Under the pieces are notes generated by a model, which made no database searches, had not been told where the DNA came from, and saw only the letters and a list, made by a program, of their open reading frames with translations. From contig CM053256.1 of assembly GCA_028583405.1 (NCBI GenBank), positions 24,463,325 through 24,527,324 of the forward strand: 64,000 nucleotides of DNA, in the 5' to 3' direction. Both the position numbers and the translations under genes were made by a program. Shown here piece after piece: positions 23,970 through 36,770 of this stretch. Source of the DNA: Pogonophryne albipinna. Taxonomy: Eukaryota > Chordata > Actinopteri > Perciformes > Artedidraconidae. Each line of letters starts with the position of its first letter. Positions within the stretch are counted from its first letter, which is position 1.

Positions 23970-24197
23970 GCCCTTTTCACAGCAGCCATTTGACACGTCA
24001 TTGCAGGGTGTACACAGGTGTAATTAATTACATTAATTATGGCTCTGCCCATTTAGGTGGGCCATGCCTGGCATTGTACAAGTTGGCTCAATGGAATGTC
24101 TGTGAAGCACTAAATTGAACCGTACCATTATTAATTACAATCAATTACACCTGTGTTACCTGCAATGGCATGTGAAAATGGCATGTGAAAATGGCCT
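23970..24197. mobile_element. MITE with inverted TTTTCACA / TGTGAAAA ends
   Basis: The left end GCCCTTTTCACAGCAGCCAT and the right end GCATGTGAAAATGGCC are inverted, and the next inner segments are also inverted (ACACAGGTGTAATTAATTAC against AATCAATTACACCTGTGTTA). The right terminal unit GGCATGTGAAAAT is duplicated (24168-24194). The family is not determined. Confidence 0.62.
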
Positions 24198-26030
24198 ATA
24201 CTTTTGTACTTTTACTTAACTAACTTTTTTTAATATGGGTTTTACTTTTACTAAGGTCAAATATTGTAGTTATTTATAATGGTTGTGAAGTGCTTAACAC
24301 ATAAACACAACCTGCATGTCATAAGTTTAATTTGTATTTATTGGAAGAAGGTGCATATTTCCTTTTTAATGGCCGCTATTAATACACACACACACACACC
24401 ACACACTGTCAGGTCTATGCCCTCTGTGCCAACATGGGATGATAGAGGAGTTAGAGTTGAGCTCAGACAGTGAGCAGTTTGTGGCACAAGTGGAATCCAG
24501 AAGCTTGCAGAGAGCGTGTAGTTGACCCTCGCTGCTGTTGGGTCTGTCATATGTCCAAGAGAGAGGCTCAGGTTGCTGGCTGTGTGTAGCTGCTCTGGTG
24601 CGGCCCAGAGGTAAGAGAGCTCCGTTACGCAAGCCTGGGATGGGACAATGAGCAGCGTATGATTACTCGTCAGCAGTGTCACCTACATTTGACCGTGTTT
24701 GACCGAATAAGCAAACCCTCTCTGGAATGGGCACTGTGTACCAGCTGCCTGCACCCACTCGAATCTACTCTTACTGTGTTTTTATAGTCATGTTTTTTTA
24801 ACTCATTTATTTCCTGTTACATTCAATTTTGCTTCTTTGAAATCTGTCTCAGTTGGCAGCTTAGAATCAACATATTTAAACATATAAACAAACCTGTAAA
24901 ACTCACCTGTGAAAATGGCTTTTAAAAATTGCTTTTTATAACTTCTATTTAGCCCCCCAAAGAGGGGATTGAGCTTTAGAAAGGTGGCCCGATACAGAGA
25001 AAATGAGAGGTAATCATTGGTTATCTTAAACAGCTCTTCTCACTCAAGGTCAGTGAGAAGAGCTGTCTGTCAATAGAGCAGTGTGGCCATAGCGGCCTGG
25101 GATCGAGCTCATGTCTCTGTAAATGTTTGAGTGTAAAGGGAGATTAAGAGAGAATAAAACAAGATTGTTTGTAGTCTTCTTTTCGTGATCCTCGGAGACA
25201 GTGGCTTTAATACATTTAATTTATATAGCGCTTCTCATCTGCCAAGACAAATCTCGAAGCGCTTTGCCTCTTGTATCAGAGTCTTCATCACTCTGTTATC
25301 AGGCCCACTGTCAGTAAATGAGATTTGGTGTGATCTGTTTAACAAGGCTACATACTAATCTCTGCTTGGTAAACACACAAAGGCTGTGACACAATTAGCC
25401 CTTTAATCCCTCAGTGGGTACAACAGGGGGGCATTTCAATGGCACTCTATCTAATATTTAGATGGCATTGAGACTCACTCACACAACCGCACACACAGAT
25501 GGTCTTCAAATGGTCCTTACATTTGGGCCTGAAAGGTCTGGTTGTGGGTAAAGGAAGCACGTTTATCTCAAACGCAGAGCTGTATGTGGTAAAAGGATAG
25601 CGTTGTTCAATAATTCACAAGTGCTAATGAATGTTGCAGGGGATATGTGGGTCGAAACCAATTCTAATCGCCATATTATGAAGTCAGCCCAGTGTTTAGT
25701 TTCCAAGGAGACGCTTAATTGACATGTGTCATACAAAATGCATGTGAAGAGTTCATGCAGGTTTGTTTTTAGTAGCCTCTCAGGACTCGTTAGGAGTTAA
25801 GGATCTACTGTATAAGATCAGGTGTACTGTATCAGTAGGGGGCCATCTATAGGACACAAGTAGTAATACAAGTATGGAACTTCACTGACAAATGATTAAT
25901 GGATGATGAGCTATCGTGTGTGTATGGCCAAATATTTCCAGTAGAGAAGTAACTGTTCTGTATTGGTAATGTCATTATCCAACAGTATGGCCCAAGGGTG
26001 TGCTCTGTCTACCCTTACAACAGTCCTGAT

Positions 26031-26961
26031 CAGGGCCGGACTGGGACAATAAGTCAGGCCGGGAATTATACACCCAGCCAGGCCACTACCAGTTTTTTTT
26101 TTTTTTTGTGCCATTTTGCTGGATTTATTTGTGAATATTTACAGTGTTGCTGCCCATAGTGATAGCCCTATAGTTTAAATCTACTACCCAATAATAAACA
26201 TATGGACATGGGTTACTATTTAAACAAAATTGCAAATGTATTTAGGAACCTGTCCATGTGATTTTAAGAGGGGGTGGACCTCAAATCCTCTAGGGGGGTA
26301 TTTGCCCCCCCCCCCCCCGGTAAGATTTATTTTTAAATGTTGGAGTGAAATGCATCAATCTGGTGCATTTTGAGGGGAAAATAAAGAGACTAGATCTATG
26401 GAAACACCCATACAGTATGAAACAGAACTGTATACATTTAAATAATCATAAAAACAAAAGAACATGGCCATAACCAATAACATACCATATCCAATATAAA
26501 AAAAAGATGGAAAGTTGTTTATTTATTTATTTTTGGTTCATTTATAGTTGTGAGTGTGTCTGGGCTCCTGAATCAGCCTCTCCTGTCTCCCTCATCTCCC
26601 CCCTGCTCCTCTTTGAGGCAGCAGCAAAGACTAGTTTTAGCTCTCAACAAGTTTTAAAAGTGTATCTTACCTTTTTTCACCGATTTAACTTTTTTTTTTT
26701 ATTCATGCATATTTTACGAATCACTACCCCCTCAAATGGAAATATGTGTTCACATAAATGGTGACCAAACCGTTTGAGACCCACTGAGAACTTAGACTAA
26801 GTTAACTATCTAAACACTTAACCTCACCTGAGCTGTATAGTTATCTCTTTCAGTCTGACAGCAGAGGACTCTCCCTCCACCTTGTTGTTGAAACAGCTCC
26901 TTATATCTGTTAGAGCAGCTAGCTAACCAGATGCTAACAACAAAAATACAAGTAACCGGTG

Positions 26962-27033
<72 letters not shown>

Positions 27034-27247
27034 CGCTCGCCCCACACACATACACACACCCTCCCGAGCTTGAATGACACACAGAAACCAGTGGAGGGCT
27101 TTGATGTATGATCAGTATGGAAGTGGCCATGTGGGCAGGCCACATCATGTAGACAGACAGTCCCCCTCTGTGAGGCAGACCAACATTTGTGCAGCGTTGC
27201 GTTCACAATACATACAAAAAAAACGGCCAGGCCACTTAACAGGCCTG
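26031..27247. mobile_element. hAT element, copy B, with perfect 8-bp TSD
   Basis: It starts CAGGGCCGGACTGGGAC at 26031 and ends CTTAACAGGCCTG at 27247. The octamer GTCCTGAT is present on both sides (26023-26030 and 27248-27255), which defines the insertion. The interior matches 7923-8790 and 55745-56350. It includes a C run near 26308-26318 and the (TC)n tract at 26965-27030. No transposase frame is present, so it is non-autonomous. It lies about 530 bp upstream of the zinc-finger exon. Confidence 0.88.
26965..27030. repeat. (TC)n microsatellite with GCTC extension
   Basis: About 33 TC units followed by three GCTC units to 27040. It is a mirror-symmetric polypyrimidine tract inside the hAT copy B. 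The EREREREN-type minus-strand frames here are artefacts. Confidence 0.96.
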
Positions 27248-27781
27248 GTCCTGATATAGAAACACAGGTGCAAATGATTCATTTAACACATCGGAACCTG
27301 AGAAAGTGGAATTAAATGATGTTCTTAAACTTGCAAAGTAAATATAAGTAAATATAAGGGCTTATTGTCTAGGTAAGTATGATTAAGACTAAATCAGACT
27401 GGTTGCAAGGAGGGATAGTTCCGGTGCACAAAGATTGTTATCTAACTCAGATCATAAACATATTTTTCTAAAGTGTACCTAATTTGTTTACCTACTGTGA
27501 TAAATGGAAATGAAGATCCTACTCGTCTAATAAAACTTCTTATCTTCTTACATCACAATACATCCCAAACAATATATTGAATAGGTATCCTTGTATCATG
27601 ATATGTATGGCCAGATTCTTCTGACATACAGGCCTACAATGTAGCATTGGCTCTCGCTATATACCTGTCCCTATACAAAGAAGCAATAAAGAAATGAACA
27701 GAATCATATACATCATTGTGTTTTATAGGTTACAAACCTTATCTATTTTCCCTAACCTTTGTCCTTCCCATTGGCTTACAG

Positions 27782-27992
27782 GAAGTTGCACCAGCAGTTT
27801 GAATCGTATAAGGACCAGGTTAAGAAGATGGGGGAGGAGACTAAGCCGGCTCAGGACCTGAAGAGCGAAGCCCCAACCTGCGGGATATGCCACAAAACCA
27901 AGTTTGCCGATGGCTGTGGCCACCTCTGTTCATATTGCCAAACGAAATTCTGTGCTCGGTGCGGAGGACGAGTGTCTCTGCGGTCAAATAAG
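27782..27992 (+). CDS. rims2: rims2 exon: FYVE-type zinc finger, N-terminal part (211 bp)
   Basis: The exon is bounded by acceptor CTTACAG (27781) and donor GTAACA (27993). One base completes Ala, then 70 codons begin KLHQQFESYKDQVKKMGEE and end GGRVSLRSNK. Three of the four cysteine pairs of the RIM zinc finger are here (CGIC, CSYC after GCGHL, and CARC); the last pair is on the next exon. In RIM proteins this domain with the flanking helices binds Rab3-GTP and Munc13, linking synaptic vesicles to the active-zone membrane. It matches RIM2 and lacks the NNED insert I recall in RIM1 before VMWVC. The residues GHL resemble RIM1; my memory of mammalian RIM2 is GHN. The exon ends in phase 0. The open frame continuing past 27992 is intronic read-through. 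Confidence 0.97.
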
Positions 27993-30900
27993 GTAACACT
28001 GGCTTGCATGCACGGTACTCCATTTATAAGGACACACACATACACACACACACACACACCCACACATGCAGATGTCACCCAGGCAGATTTCTCCCTATGT
28101 TACTATTTTAAATCCAAGGTTATGAAACATTGCAGCGGAATCTTAATCTGGGAATAGAGCCAGCGGTGTCTCTAATGGCAACTAATGTTTTCCAGATTAG
28201 CAACATCTACTCCAGTCAGAGACTCTCTGTATGACTTGCCTTTATTCTAAATCGATTCACTCTTATGTGTTCATCCACAGCTCCAGATTTCTTATTCATG
28301 TTTACTGTAAATTATAGTTATGCTATTTCACCACTGGAGGGAACTATTCCTCCTTTTCTTTTCCCATAAAGGACCCTCATGGCTGTTATTGTATAATGTG
28401 GCACTCCAGTGCCTAACTAACCTCTGTACAATCCTCCCCACAGACTAAGCTTTTAGCATTAGACTGCTTACATTTCAATCATGAGCTTGAACGTTTTTTA
28501 TGCGATGCCATCCAATCCTCTGCTGTTGAGTATGTGACAGTACTACCAGGACCTACTAATGCCACTCACAATTTCTCCCTCCCTATCTTTGCTGCCCCTT
28601 CCCCCTCTGTCTCCCTATTTCTTTCTTTCTGCTGCATTCCTGCTCTCATGGAATTGCAACAGGAGGACAAAGTGGTTAGCAAATCCTTTTACTGCGTTTC
28701 TTGGGACTGTGTCTCAACACACACATTGTTCATGAAATGCTGTGATATGTATATGTACACATGCAGCAGCCAAGAATGACATGAAACAAAACAACTGATT
28801 AGTGTCTGACTGTGAGTCTACCATTGTATGCTGGGATACACTCTGAATAAACACTAGCTAAATGAAAAAAAAGAGGGTAATATGCAATTAAAATCATGGG
28901 AAGTATTACTCAGACTGTTAAAACAGTAATATATAATGTCCTTTTGTGAACAATGTAACCCTGAAGACCTGTCTTCTATGTTTAAGTTTGAAACAGAAAG
29001 CCTAGCTTGTTTGAACGAGATGGTTGTTTACCAGGCATGGTGAGTATAATGACATAAATGATGGTGTTGCAATATTGGAAATTGTGGCATCCAGCCTTTT
29101 TAGACTTTGCCACCTGCTGCAAAGATGTTGACCTTTTGTAGTCCTTTATGCAAGTGCAAAACTCAATACCGGAGTACCAATGTAAGCATCATTTTGGAAT
29201 TCAAATTGGACCTCTCTTCAAACATTGGGTCGGTCCATTATGGCCAAAATGATTTTCGCGATTATTTGGATCATTATTGAGATCATAATTATTTATCACT
29301 TTTCACTTTATCAATCATTTAGATTATTATCCCTCCCTTTGCTGATCTATATTGCTTTTTAATAATACTTTCTCCAACAAAGAGTTAAGGGAAGTCGTTT
29401 TTTTTTAACAAAACAATTAGTAGCATAGGTTTTGATCGATAAGAAATCACCAAAGATTGTAAAGGAAATCCCACACCAAATAGGAACGTTCACAATTCAT
29501 GATATAATGCAGTCTTACGTGTGTTCTATTGAACAATTTAGTTTCGAAAAAGAAACGATAATGACTGATTGAAGTCCCTTGGGGATCATGTATATATTTG
29601 ATGCTGTATTTGTTTAGTTAGTAACAAAAACACAATCGGGTGAACCTATTAGGGGCGTCGTATTATTGTCCTTGTCCATGTATGACATCAATTAGCAATA
29701 GCTGTCTTATTGACGCCATGCTAGGTGTTGTCTATCAAATGGTAACTAAAAGTGTTTTACCGTTATAAGCCACACTGGAGGGAAGAACATAGAAGCAGGT
29801 TGGATCCAGCGGAGCAGCAGGAACACTGGGAGAGACCTCTGCACTGCTACTCCCTCCATTGCCAAGACCCCAGTTGTACAGGCTGCCATTGTTCGCTGGA
29901 AATAATAGCTAGGGGATCGGTTACCTTGTTGTACAGATGGTGTTGAGTAATAACAGTGGCAGCAGGCTGGCGAGTGACAGTGGGGGCATTGGCAGAGGAG
30001 CCCTGGAAGGTGCCACTGAGGCAATGCCAGCTATTTACCTGATGGTACCCCAGGCTCCTGGCCCTGGACGTCTACTCACCATGAAGACCGGGGATGCTGA
30101 TGTATACTTTTGTATACTATCATACTGCAAAAAAGATTCCATCAAAGTCCAGAAGAGTCACTACACTGTCTCTGTGTTTGACAACAATACCATCATTAAA
30201 ATACTTTTGCAGATGTGGCTTCAGAAAGTCCAACATATTGGTATTCATAGACGTGTCATCAACAGGAAAGCAGAGTAAGCGTTTATAGCACGATACAGAG
30301 GTTTAGATGGTTTGAGAGAAAAGGAGAGCAAGCATTCAAATGAGCAGAAGAGGTGGCGAGGGCTTTAAAAAAGGTGGCTTACTTCAGTAGTCATGCAGTC
30401 ATATGTACAGTATGGTGTCTGCTTATAGAGTCCGGTGTCTTCTTGCTGACAGCTGATATAGGGAGTGGACAGGGTCAGCTTGGGGCAGTGAAGACGTGTT
30501 GTCTTTTAGCTGAGATCAGATGAAAAGATTCTCTTTCAGTTCTGTGCAGAAAGAGAGAACCTTAACCCTAAATGTAACTGTTACAGCAGCTGTGAGCAAA
30601 ATAGACAAAGATAGTAAGCAAAAAGCCCAATACAATAAAAGAATATTGTCACAATCATCAGCCTATCGTATGATACAAAGAAATGACCTAAATCCTTTTT
30701 ATTTTATCGACTAACGGTAAGATATGACCTTGATCTTTTTTGCCGACCTCGATATTGCGTATGTGTTGAGTAAGAATGTCACAACCATGATGCCAGATTC
30801 AACGCTTTCCCCTATCATTACTAAACTAGGGCATTGCACAGACATTGTGCATTTTATCAAGCCAGATGTAAATGTACTTATTGTTTGGTTGTCATTATAT

Positions 30901-32559
30901 TATCAATATATCAGTAGTGTATAGTGGTTTTTAAATGTTTTATGCTAGCTGGACAATATTAGCCAAACCAGAAAACACAGGGCTTTAATTGTGAGTTTGT
31001 GATACACAGTACTTTACTAGGACTTTTGTAATATTGATTGTTGCTGATTTGTTTTGTGTGTTCATGCCTGTAGTGGCAGATGGGCAGAAGCTTTGATTAC
31101 TCTGCCACATTTTGGTGTCCCAAACCAGCTTGTCTGAAATATTGTGTGTCAGTGAAAGAGGTGGCAGTGGTGAAACCTGCCCTTTTTCCATCCGTCTACT
31201 CTTTCCCTCTCTCACAGATGGTGACAACAGTGGCGAGAGAGATCTTGTTCTGCGAAACACCATTGAATATTTACAAGTCTCTATGTCTGCGACCGGTAGC
31301 ACAGCTATGGCACACTGGAATATGATATAGAGGGACTGAGAGTTAAACTGCCCCTAAAGGAGTGAAAGCTCGGACCAAAATCACTCACAGCTCTGCTCGA
31401 TCGAACGTAATGTTGAGATGAATCTACTCATTTGATTTCCCTGTGCCTTATCACAACGAGCTGAATAATTGATACAAAAACGCGGATAGAATACCTGTTG
31501 TGATAACAATCACTGCTCATTCATTGCACCAACTGGCTTACAGCCTCTACAGTCGATACTTGAAAAACCAAAGTGTGACAGGAGGTACAAATATAAAATC
31601 CCTTTGGTATAGATAAACTGTGTGTCAGTGTTGTGAAGTCTTTAGAGTTCCTCAGTGGAGCCCCTCATTTCCTCTGATGTTGCTTCAAAAGGGCCTGAGG
31701 AGCCAACTGTCTCTTGGGAGAAAGTCACGTGTGACTCTGGAAGACATTACATGTGCTTTTTGGCCCCTTAACGTTTCTACTAAACAATGCAAAGTACTAC
31801 AGCTCTTTATAGGGTTCTTGTTCGGTGTAAAACAGCATTTTAGTGAATAGCCAATAATACATATATCTGTGAAGGATAACAGGGCGATTAGTTGATATCA
31901 TATTATGGGTTAGGGGTTAGGGCTCTCCGAAATGACCAACATACAGATAACTGAATTTAATTTTAGAGTATGTTTCTTTCAATGACTGTCAATCAATATT
32001 ATTAAATGTTATAATTTGATCGGAAATCTCTGTTGAAATGATTTGTTTTGGTATATATATGCTGCGGAGTTTGAAAACAAAAGGATGTGCATTTGTATCT
32101 TAGTTTTCTTTGTTTGCATTTTCCGAATTGGCTTCACAAGGACTTTTAAAGGGTAACATATTTAGCTTTACCCTACCTATGCTGCAGGTAGGAAAGATGA
32201 TGGGCATAAGTCACTTGAAAATACTTCTACCTGTCAGATAGCTAATTTGGGAGCTTGTTTTGTTTTGGCAATACCCACTACTCGCAATTCTAATACATTC
32301 CTAATTGATATGGTCATTGTATGGCACAATAATTCCCTGGTACTAAGCAACTTAAAATTGGAAATTATCTTACAGTTTCTAACGTGAACATTTCCAAGGC
32401 TTTTTTTTACCCACATATGCGAGAAAAGTATTCCTAAAACACGTGATCGCAGCTTTCTTCACATGCTGTGACCTCATTGCTCCATAGTCCTGCAGTTGTC
32501 TGACAACATAAAGAGAACCAGGCTACCTAACTGTGGCGATGTCAGCAGCTGGGTGTGTT

Positions 32560-33187
32560 TCTAATGAAGCTTGAATGTGGGCACTCGATGCACAGGCTGG
32601 GTCGGAAATGGCTTAGTGTGACTATTAGCGCTCAACGTAAAGCAGTGCAGCCAGCCGTCTGCGTAGCCGCGCTGCTCCTCTGTGTCGGGCTGTGGAGCTG
32701 GACGCGCCGCATATGTAATGAGCTCTCGTCAACTCAGGGTGCACAGAGGAACGCGTGCAGCGGTGCTGGGAAACAGCGTGATTTGACGCGTTACTGCTCG
32801 GCTCCTTCTTATTGACATTGAGGATTGTTTTGCACGGTTGGATGGATCCAGTGTAACAATTGTAGATTGAAATCCGTTATTCATTCAATTGAATTGACGT
32901 CTGTGGATACTGATATTTCTCCGTTGAGAGACGAAGACAGAGACTGCCTTGGTTTTGTCGGATCGGATATTGTCCGTTGAGTCCCCGGTGTAACCTTCAC
33001 GGTGTTTCCAGCAGCCGCTGTCCGGCAGGCAGGCAGGCAGCCTGTTGTGAGGACGGGAGCTGTCTGCGGTGCTGAAGGTCGGCTGCTTATTCCTTTTCTC
33101 CAGGAGATGCGGACAGTCGTCGCTACATTTTAAGGACTAGAAAACGGCGATTTTTTGGCACAGTGATTCCCTTCAACGGCACCATGG
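32560..33187 (+). promoter_or_regulatory. Candidate CpG-rich promoter and first exon ending ATGG/gtaagc
   Basis: A GC- and CpG-richer island in the long intron, notably 32640-32780 and 32990-33130. Near its end a strong start context, GGCACCATGG, is followed directly by GTAAGC, a good donor at 33188. A short upstream ORF (ATG at 33107, stop at 33131-33133) precedes it. This looks like a 5'UTR exon whose last codon begins after ATG. However, only one base follows the ATG (phase 1). Splicing to the next rims2 acceptor (40183, phase 0) would give a short frameshifted peptide, and the exon that follows 40442 needs phase 2. So it may be a non-coding 5' exon, the start of another transcript, or coincidence. 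Confidence 0.4.
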
Positions 33188-35174
33188 GTAAGCTGAGAGA
33201 GCATGAAGCGGCGACTGCATCGCGTTTTTACCGGTCATCGTGTTTGTCAGAAATGTGACAATTTCTGCACTCTCTCTGGAATGTGTGCTGCTGTAATTTA
33301 TCCTGGAAAACCCGCCAGAGAAAGGTTTAGCATACGCATTTTGAAGATCATATCAATGTAATATTTTGCAGACGTGATTTATTTTGTTGCCGAAAATGAA
33401 ATGTTGTTTAAGTGAGGTCACTTTGTATCTGTTTTTAACACATGTAGTTCTATCTTAGAAAGGCTAAAGCGGGTGTGTCTGACACCATTTCTGTGTGAAG
33501 CAGTTGGATGTATGCACTATTCCCTCCTCTTCCTCATGTCTCTGAACTTCAAACGAGGAACATAAATATTCATCAAGTCTATTATTATTACTGGTGCGCA
33601 CACTAAAATTAGAAGCTCATTAAAATGTAATTCACCACGTGCAGTCAGCGTCGGAACATGTGATTGAAGGCGCTCCCATTTCATTCTCATTGTCAGCCAA
33701 ATGAATCACACCAAAATTGTGTTAACTTCTGGAGAACTGCCCTAAAAATCCACTGGACAGATATAATCACCCTACAACAAAACATTTCAACTTATTATTT
33801 GGATTTACTTTATACAGGACTGTGCATTTTATACAAAAATACTTATGTATATCTATATCATATTTATAGATAGTTACACCTTTCTTGATTAACCTTAGGC
33901 CTACATAATTATGCATTCTGATGTTTTGCATTGCAGCTCATCACACTTGACTAGCCTGGAGCTAAATTTGCTAAGGCGTGTTTTGTATGGTATCTTTGCC
34001 TGTGTGCTTAAACTGGACCCAGTCCAGAACAGGATGTACTGAGGAAAACTCCACTCCCTGAACCATGAGGTTTTAATGAGTGCTTCAGTTCACCTCAGTT
34101 CAGCGAAGGGGAGAAACACTAAAGCCATTTGATACCTATGACAGGTTATTTACTGCCACATCAATACTGCAGCATGAGCCATCTCCAGTGCCATTCCTGG
34201 TATTTCTGCCTTCAGTAGATAGCTGACAAGACAATTCAATAACATTGCATTTCTGGTGCAATCAAAACAGGGCACATCAAGTCCCAAATCAAATGAATAC
34301 ATGAGTATTGGCAATCACACAGGCCTTCTCTAAATGTTAAGCAGCCTCTTGTGAAACTATTTCATATACTGTTATGAATGATTGCATGTTAAATAAATGA
34401 ATGCATAACATAACATTAATTAATTAAAACGTTGAAACTGCCTTTCTATTTGAGCACTATGCCTGCAACGATATTGCTGATTCACTCTGGAGCCTGTGTT
34501 AAGTAATGTTGCAGTGCAGTTTACTGGCCACAAGAGAGAGCTCAGTTCTCCCTCTTACTGCAAATCTATGTGGCTTGTATATGTGTGCGTGACTCCCCAA
34601 GAAATATTTTTAATGTAAAGTACATTGCTGAAGGGAAGATACTATTTTTTATATAGTTGTATCATAATTCATTTATGGGGTAGGGCTAGTCACAACAAAA
34701 TACACAGTTTTGTCAAAATCTTAACCACAATGCATGTGTTTGGAATAGATACATATTTACTGGCAAAGACTGTCCCTGAGTAGCTTCAGTATATGCTGTA
34801 TTTTTTTATATTCTCACTCTTCTAAGCAGACCCACAAACATTATTTTGGAAGGCTGTATTTTCTTGTATCACTGAAAACACCGTCGGTGTGAAGAGAAAG
34901 TATTAGAAAGGAAATTATTTATTGATCCCACGGCACCGGGTGTTTGTTTCCCTTAATTCAGTGCCTCAGTAAACAGCCTATAGCACATTTAATAGAGTAT
35001 ATATCTTTCTGCTGGTGTTTGCAACGTGTGGTGGTGCTACGTTTTAGCTTTCTATTTTTAGCTGCAGGTTCAATGACTATGAAATGTGCAAACACATGGA
35101 GAAATGGCCCTGCCCCAGGGCCGCAGCCCCCAACCCCCTGCCTGCGTTCAGCCGTGAAGAGTTAAGCCGAAGGG

Positions 35175-35442
<268 letters not shown>

Positions 35443-35454
35443 GTGTGTGTGTGA

Positions 35455-36770
35455 GAGAGGCCATTTAGCTCACAACTACTTGGTCTTACAAACAATATCA
35501 GAATCTCACATGTACAACACCAGACTCTTTCACACACAGTATCATACCGTCTTTAACGTACAGTACTGTCATTCCTTCCTTCATTTACTATCATACATGA
35601 ATAACTATTCTCTCTCACACACAAAAACAAAATCTCTTAAACGCACCATCATACTCTCGTACACACACCACTATCATCTTTCACAAACAACTATAATCTA
35701 ATAGAACATTATAATAGTGTATGTGAAAGAGGATAGTAGTATGTGTGTAATCGGTAAACAATGTATGTAAGACAGAATAATAACCTATATAAGAGGGAAT
35801 AGTATTTCATGTTAATAACAATAGTCATATGTAAAACAGAATAGCAGTGAATGAAAGGCCGAATAATAGCGTATAAGAGGTAATAATAGTTCATGTGAAT
35901 GACTATATAGGTATGTGTATAAAACAGAATGATAGGGTGTGTGCATAAGAATAGTTATGTTTGTGAGAGAGTATGATTGAAAAGGAAGTTGGACTAAATT
36001 CTCAGTTCCTGATTGGCTCTACGTTTTTTGTTTGACGGACACCGCCCACGATGGCAGTAGACTACTACTTCCCTATGTAACCTGAAGAGTAAAAGGGTCA
36101 AGTCTGTCAGAAAGCAATGACTGTAAGTGTAAGTGTAAGCCTTACACTTACACTGTTAGGATTAGTAACATGTATTGTGTTTATTTGCAGACATTTGGAG
36201 ATGTTTAAACTCAATGAGAAAATGCGTTAGCATTCGCGCTAGCGTTAGCCATACTAGCCTGTATACATGCTTATTGCACAGCTATCATTAGCTATATTTA
36301 CCTTGTTTACACTTAGCGGTCCTATGTGTTAGTCTGTGTATGTCACACTTGTATGAGATCATTAAGTGCCTTGTATCTTCTTTTAATAATAATAGTGTTT
36401 CTAAGAAAGTACATTTTGGTATGTAAGTAACTTTGATTTATGGTCTTTAAGTACTTTCTTAGAAACACTATTATTCCCACTTACAGACAACATTATACTA
36501 CATTATAATACTCTAGTAGTGTATGCAAGATAGAGAACTTTGTGTGTGAGAAAGAATGATAGTGTATGTGAGAGAGGAATTGTAGTATGTATGAGGGTAT
36601 ATAGTAGTGTGTGTGAGAGAGAATAGTTATTTATGTATGATAGTGAAGGAAGGAATGACAGTACGTTAAAGACGGTATGATACTGTGTGTGAAAGAGTCT
36701 GGTGGTGTACATGTGAGATTCTGATATTGTTTGTAAGACCAAGTATGAGTTGTGAGCTAGACGGCCTCTC
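35455..36770. mobile_element. Foldback-type element with long inverted arms
   Basis: Arms of at least 160 bp are inverted: the left begins GAGAGGCCATTTAGCTCACA at 35455, and the right ends TGTGAGCTAGACGGCCTCTC at 36770. They stay aligned through the CTTGGTCTTACAAACAATAT and GAATGACAGTAC-type segments to about 35620 and 36600. The centre holds two further palindromes, at 36126-36154 and at 36388-36412 with 36451-36475. No transposase and no clear TSD is visible; the left flank is the microsatellite. Confidence 0.78.
36388..36475. repeat. Perfect 25-bp inverted repeat inside the foldback element
   Basis: Arms 36388-36412 and 36451-36475 are perfect reverse complements (key stretch TAGTGTTTCTAAGAAAGTAC), with a 38-bp spacer. 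The arms are not part of the outer arms of the element. Confidence 0.9.

Larger units (their letters stand above)
22850..27781 (+). other. rims2: rims2 intron (4.9 kb)
   Basis: Donor GTAAGT at 22850 and acceptor GGCTTACAG at 27781. It contains a LINE tail at 23144-23214, a small MITE at about 23970-24197, an L2-like tail at 25213-25270 and the hAT at 26031-27247. The rest looks unique, with no further exon seen. Confidence 0.85.

Noticed and set aside
26810..27206. Glutamate/arginine-rich minus-strand frames
   Set aside because: They translate the (TC)n tract within the hAT element.
29746..30280. Overlapping frames on both strands around 29750-30280
   Set aside because: They look compositionally gene-like, but no domain, exon boundary or homology could be recognised.
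36121..36160. TTACAC repeats as a possible telomere-like or origin sequence
   Set aside because: The unit is not the vertebrate telomere repeat. It is a short perfect palindrome within the foldback element.
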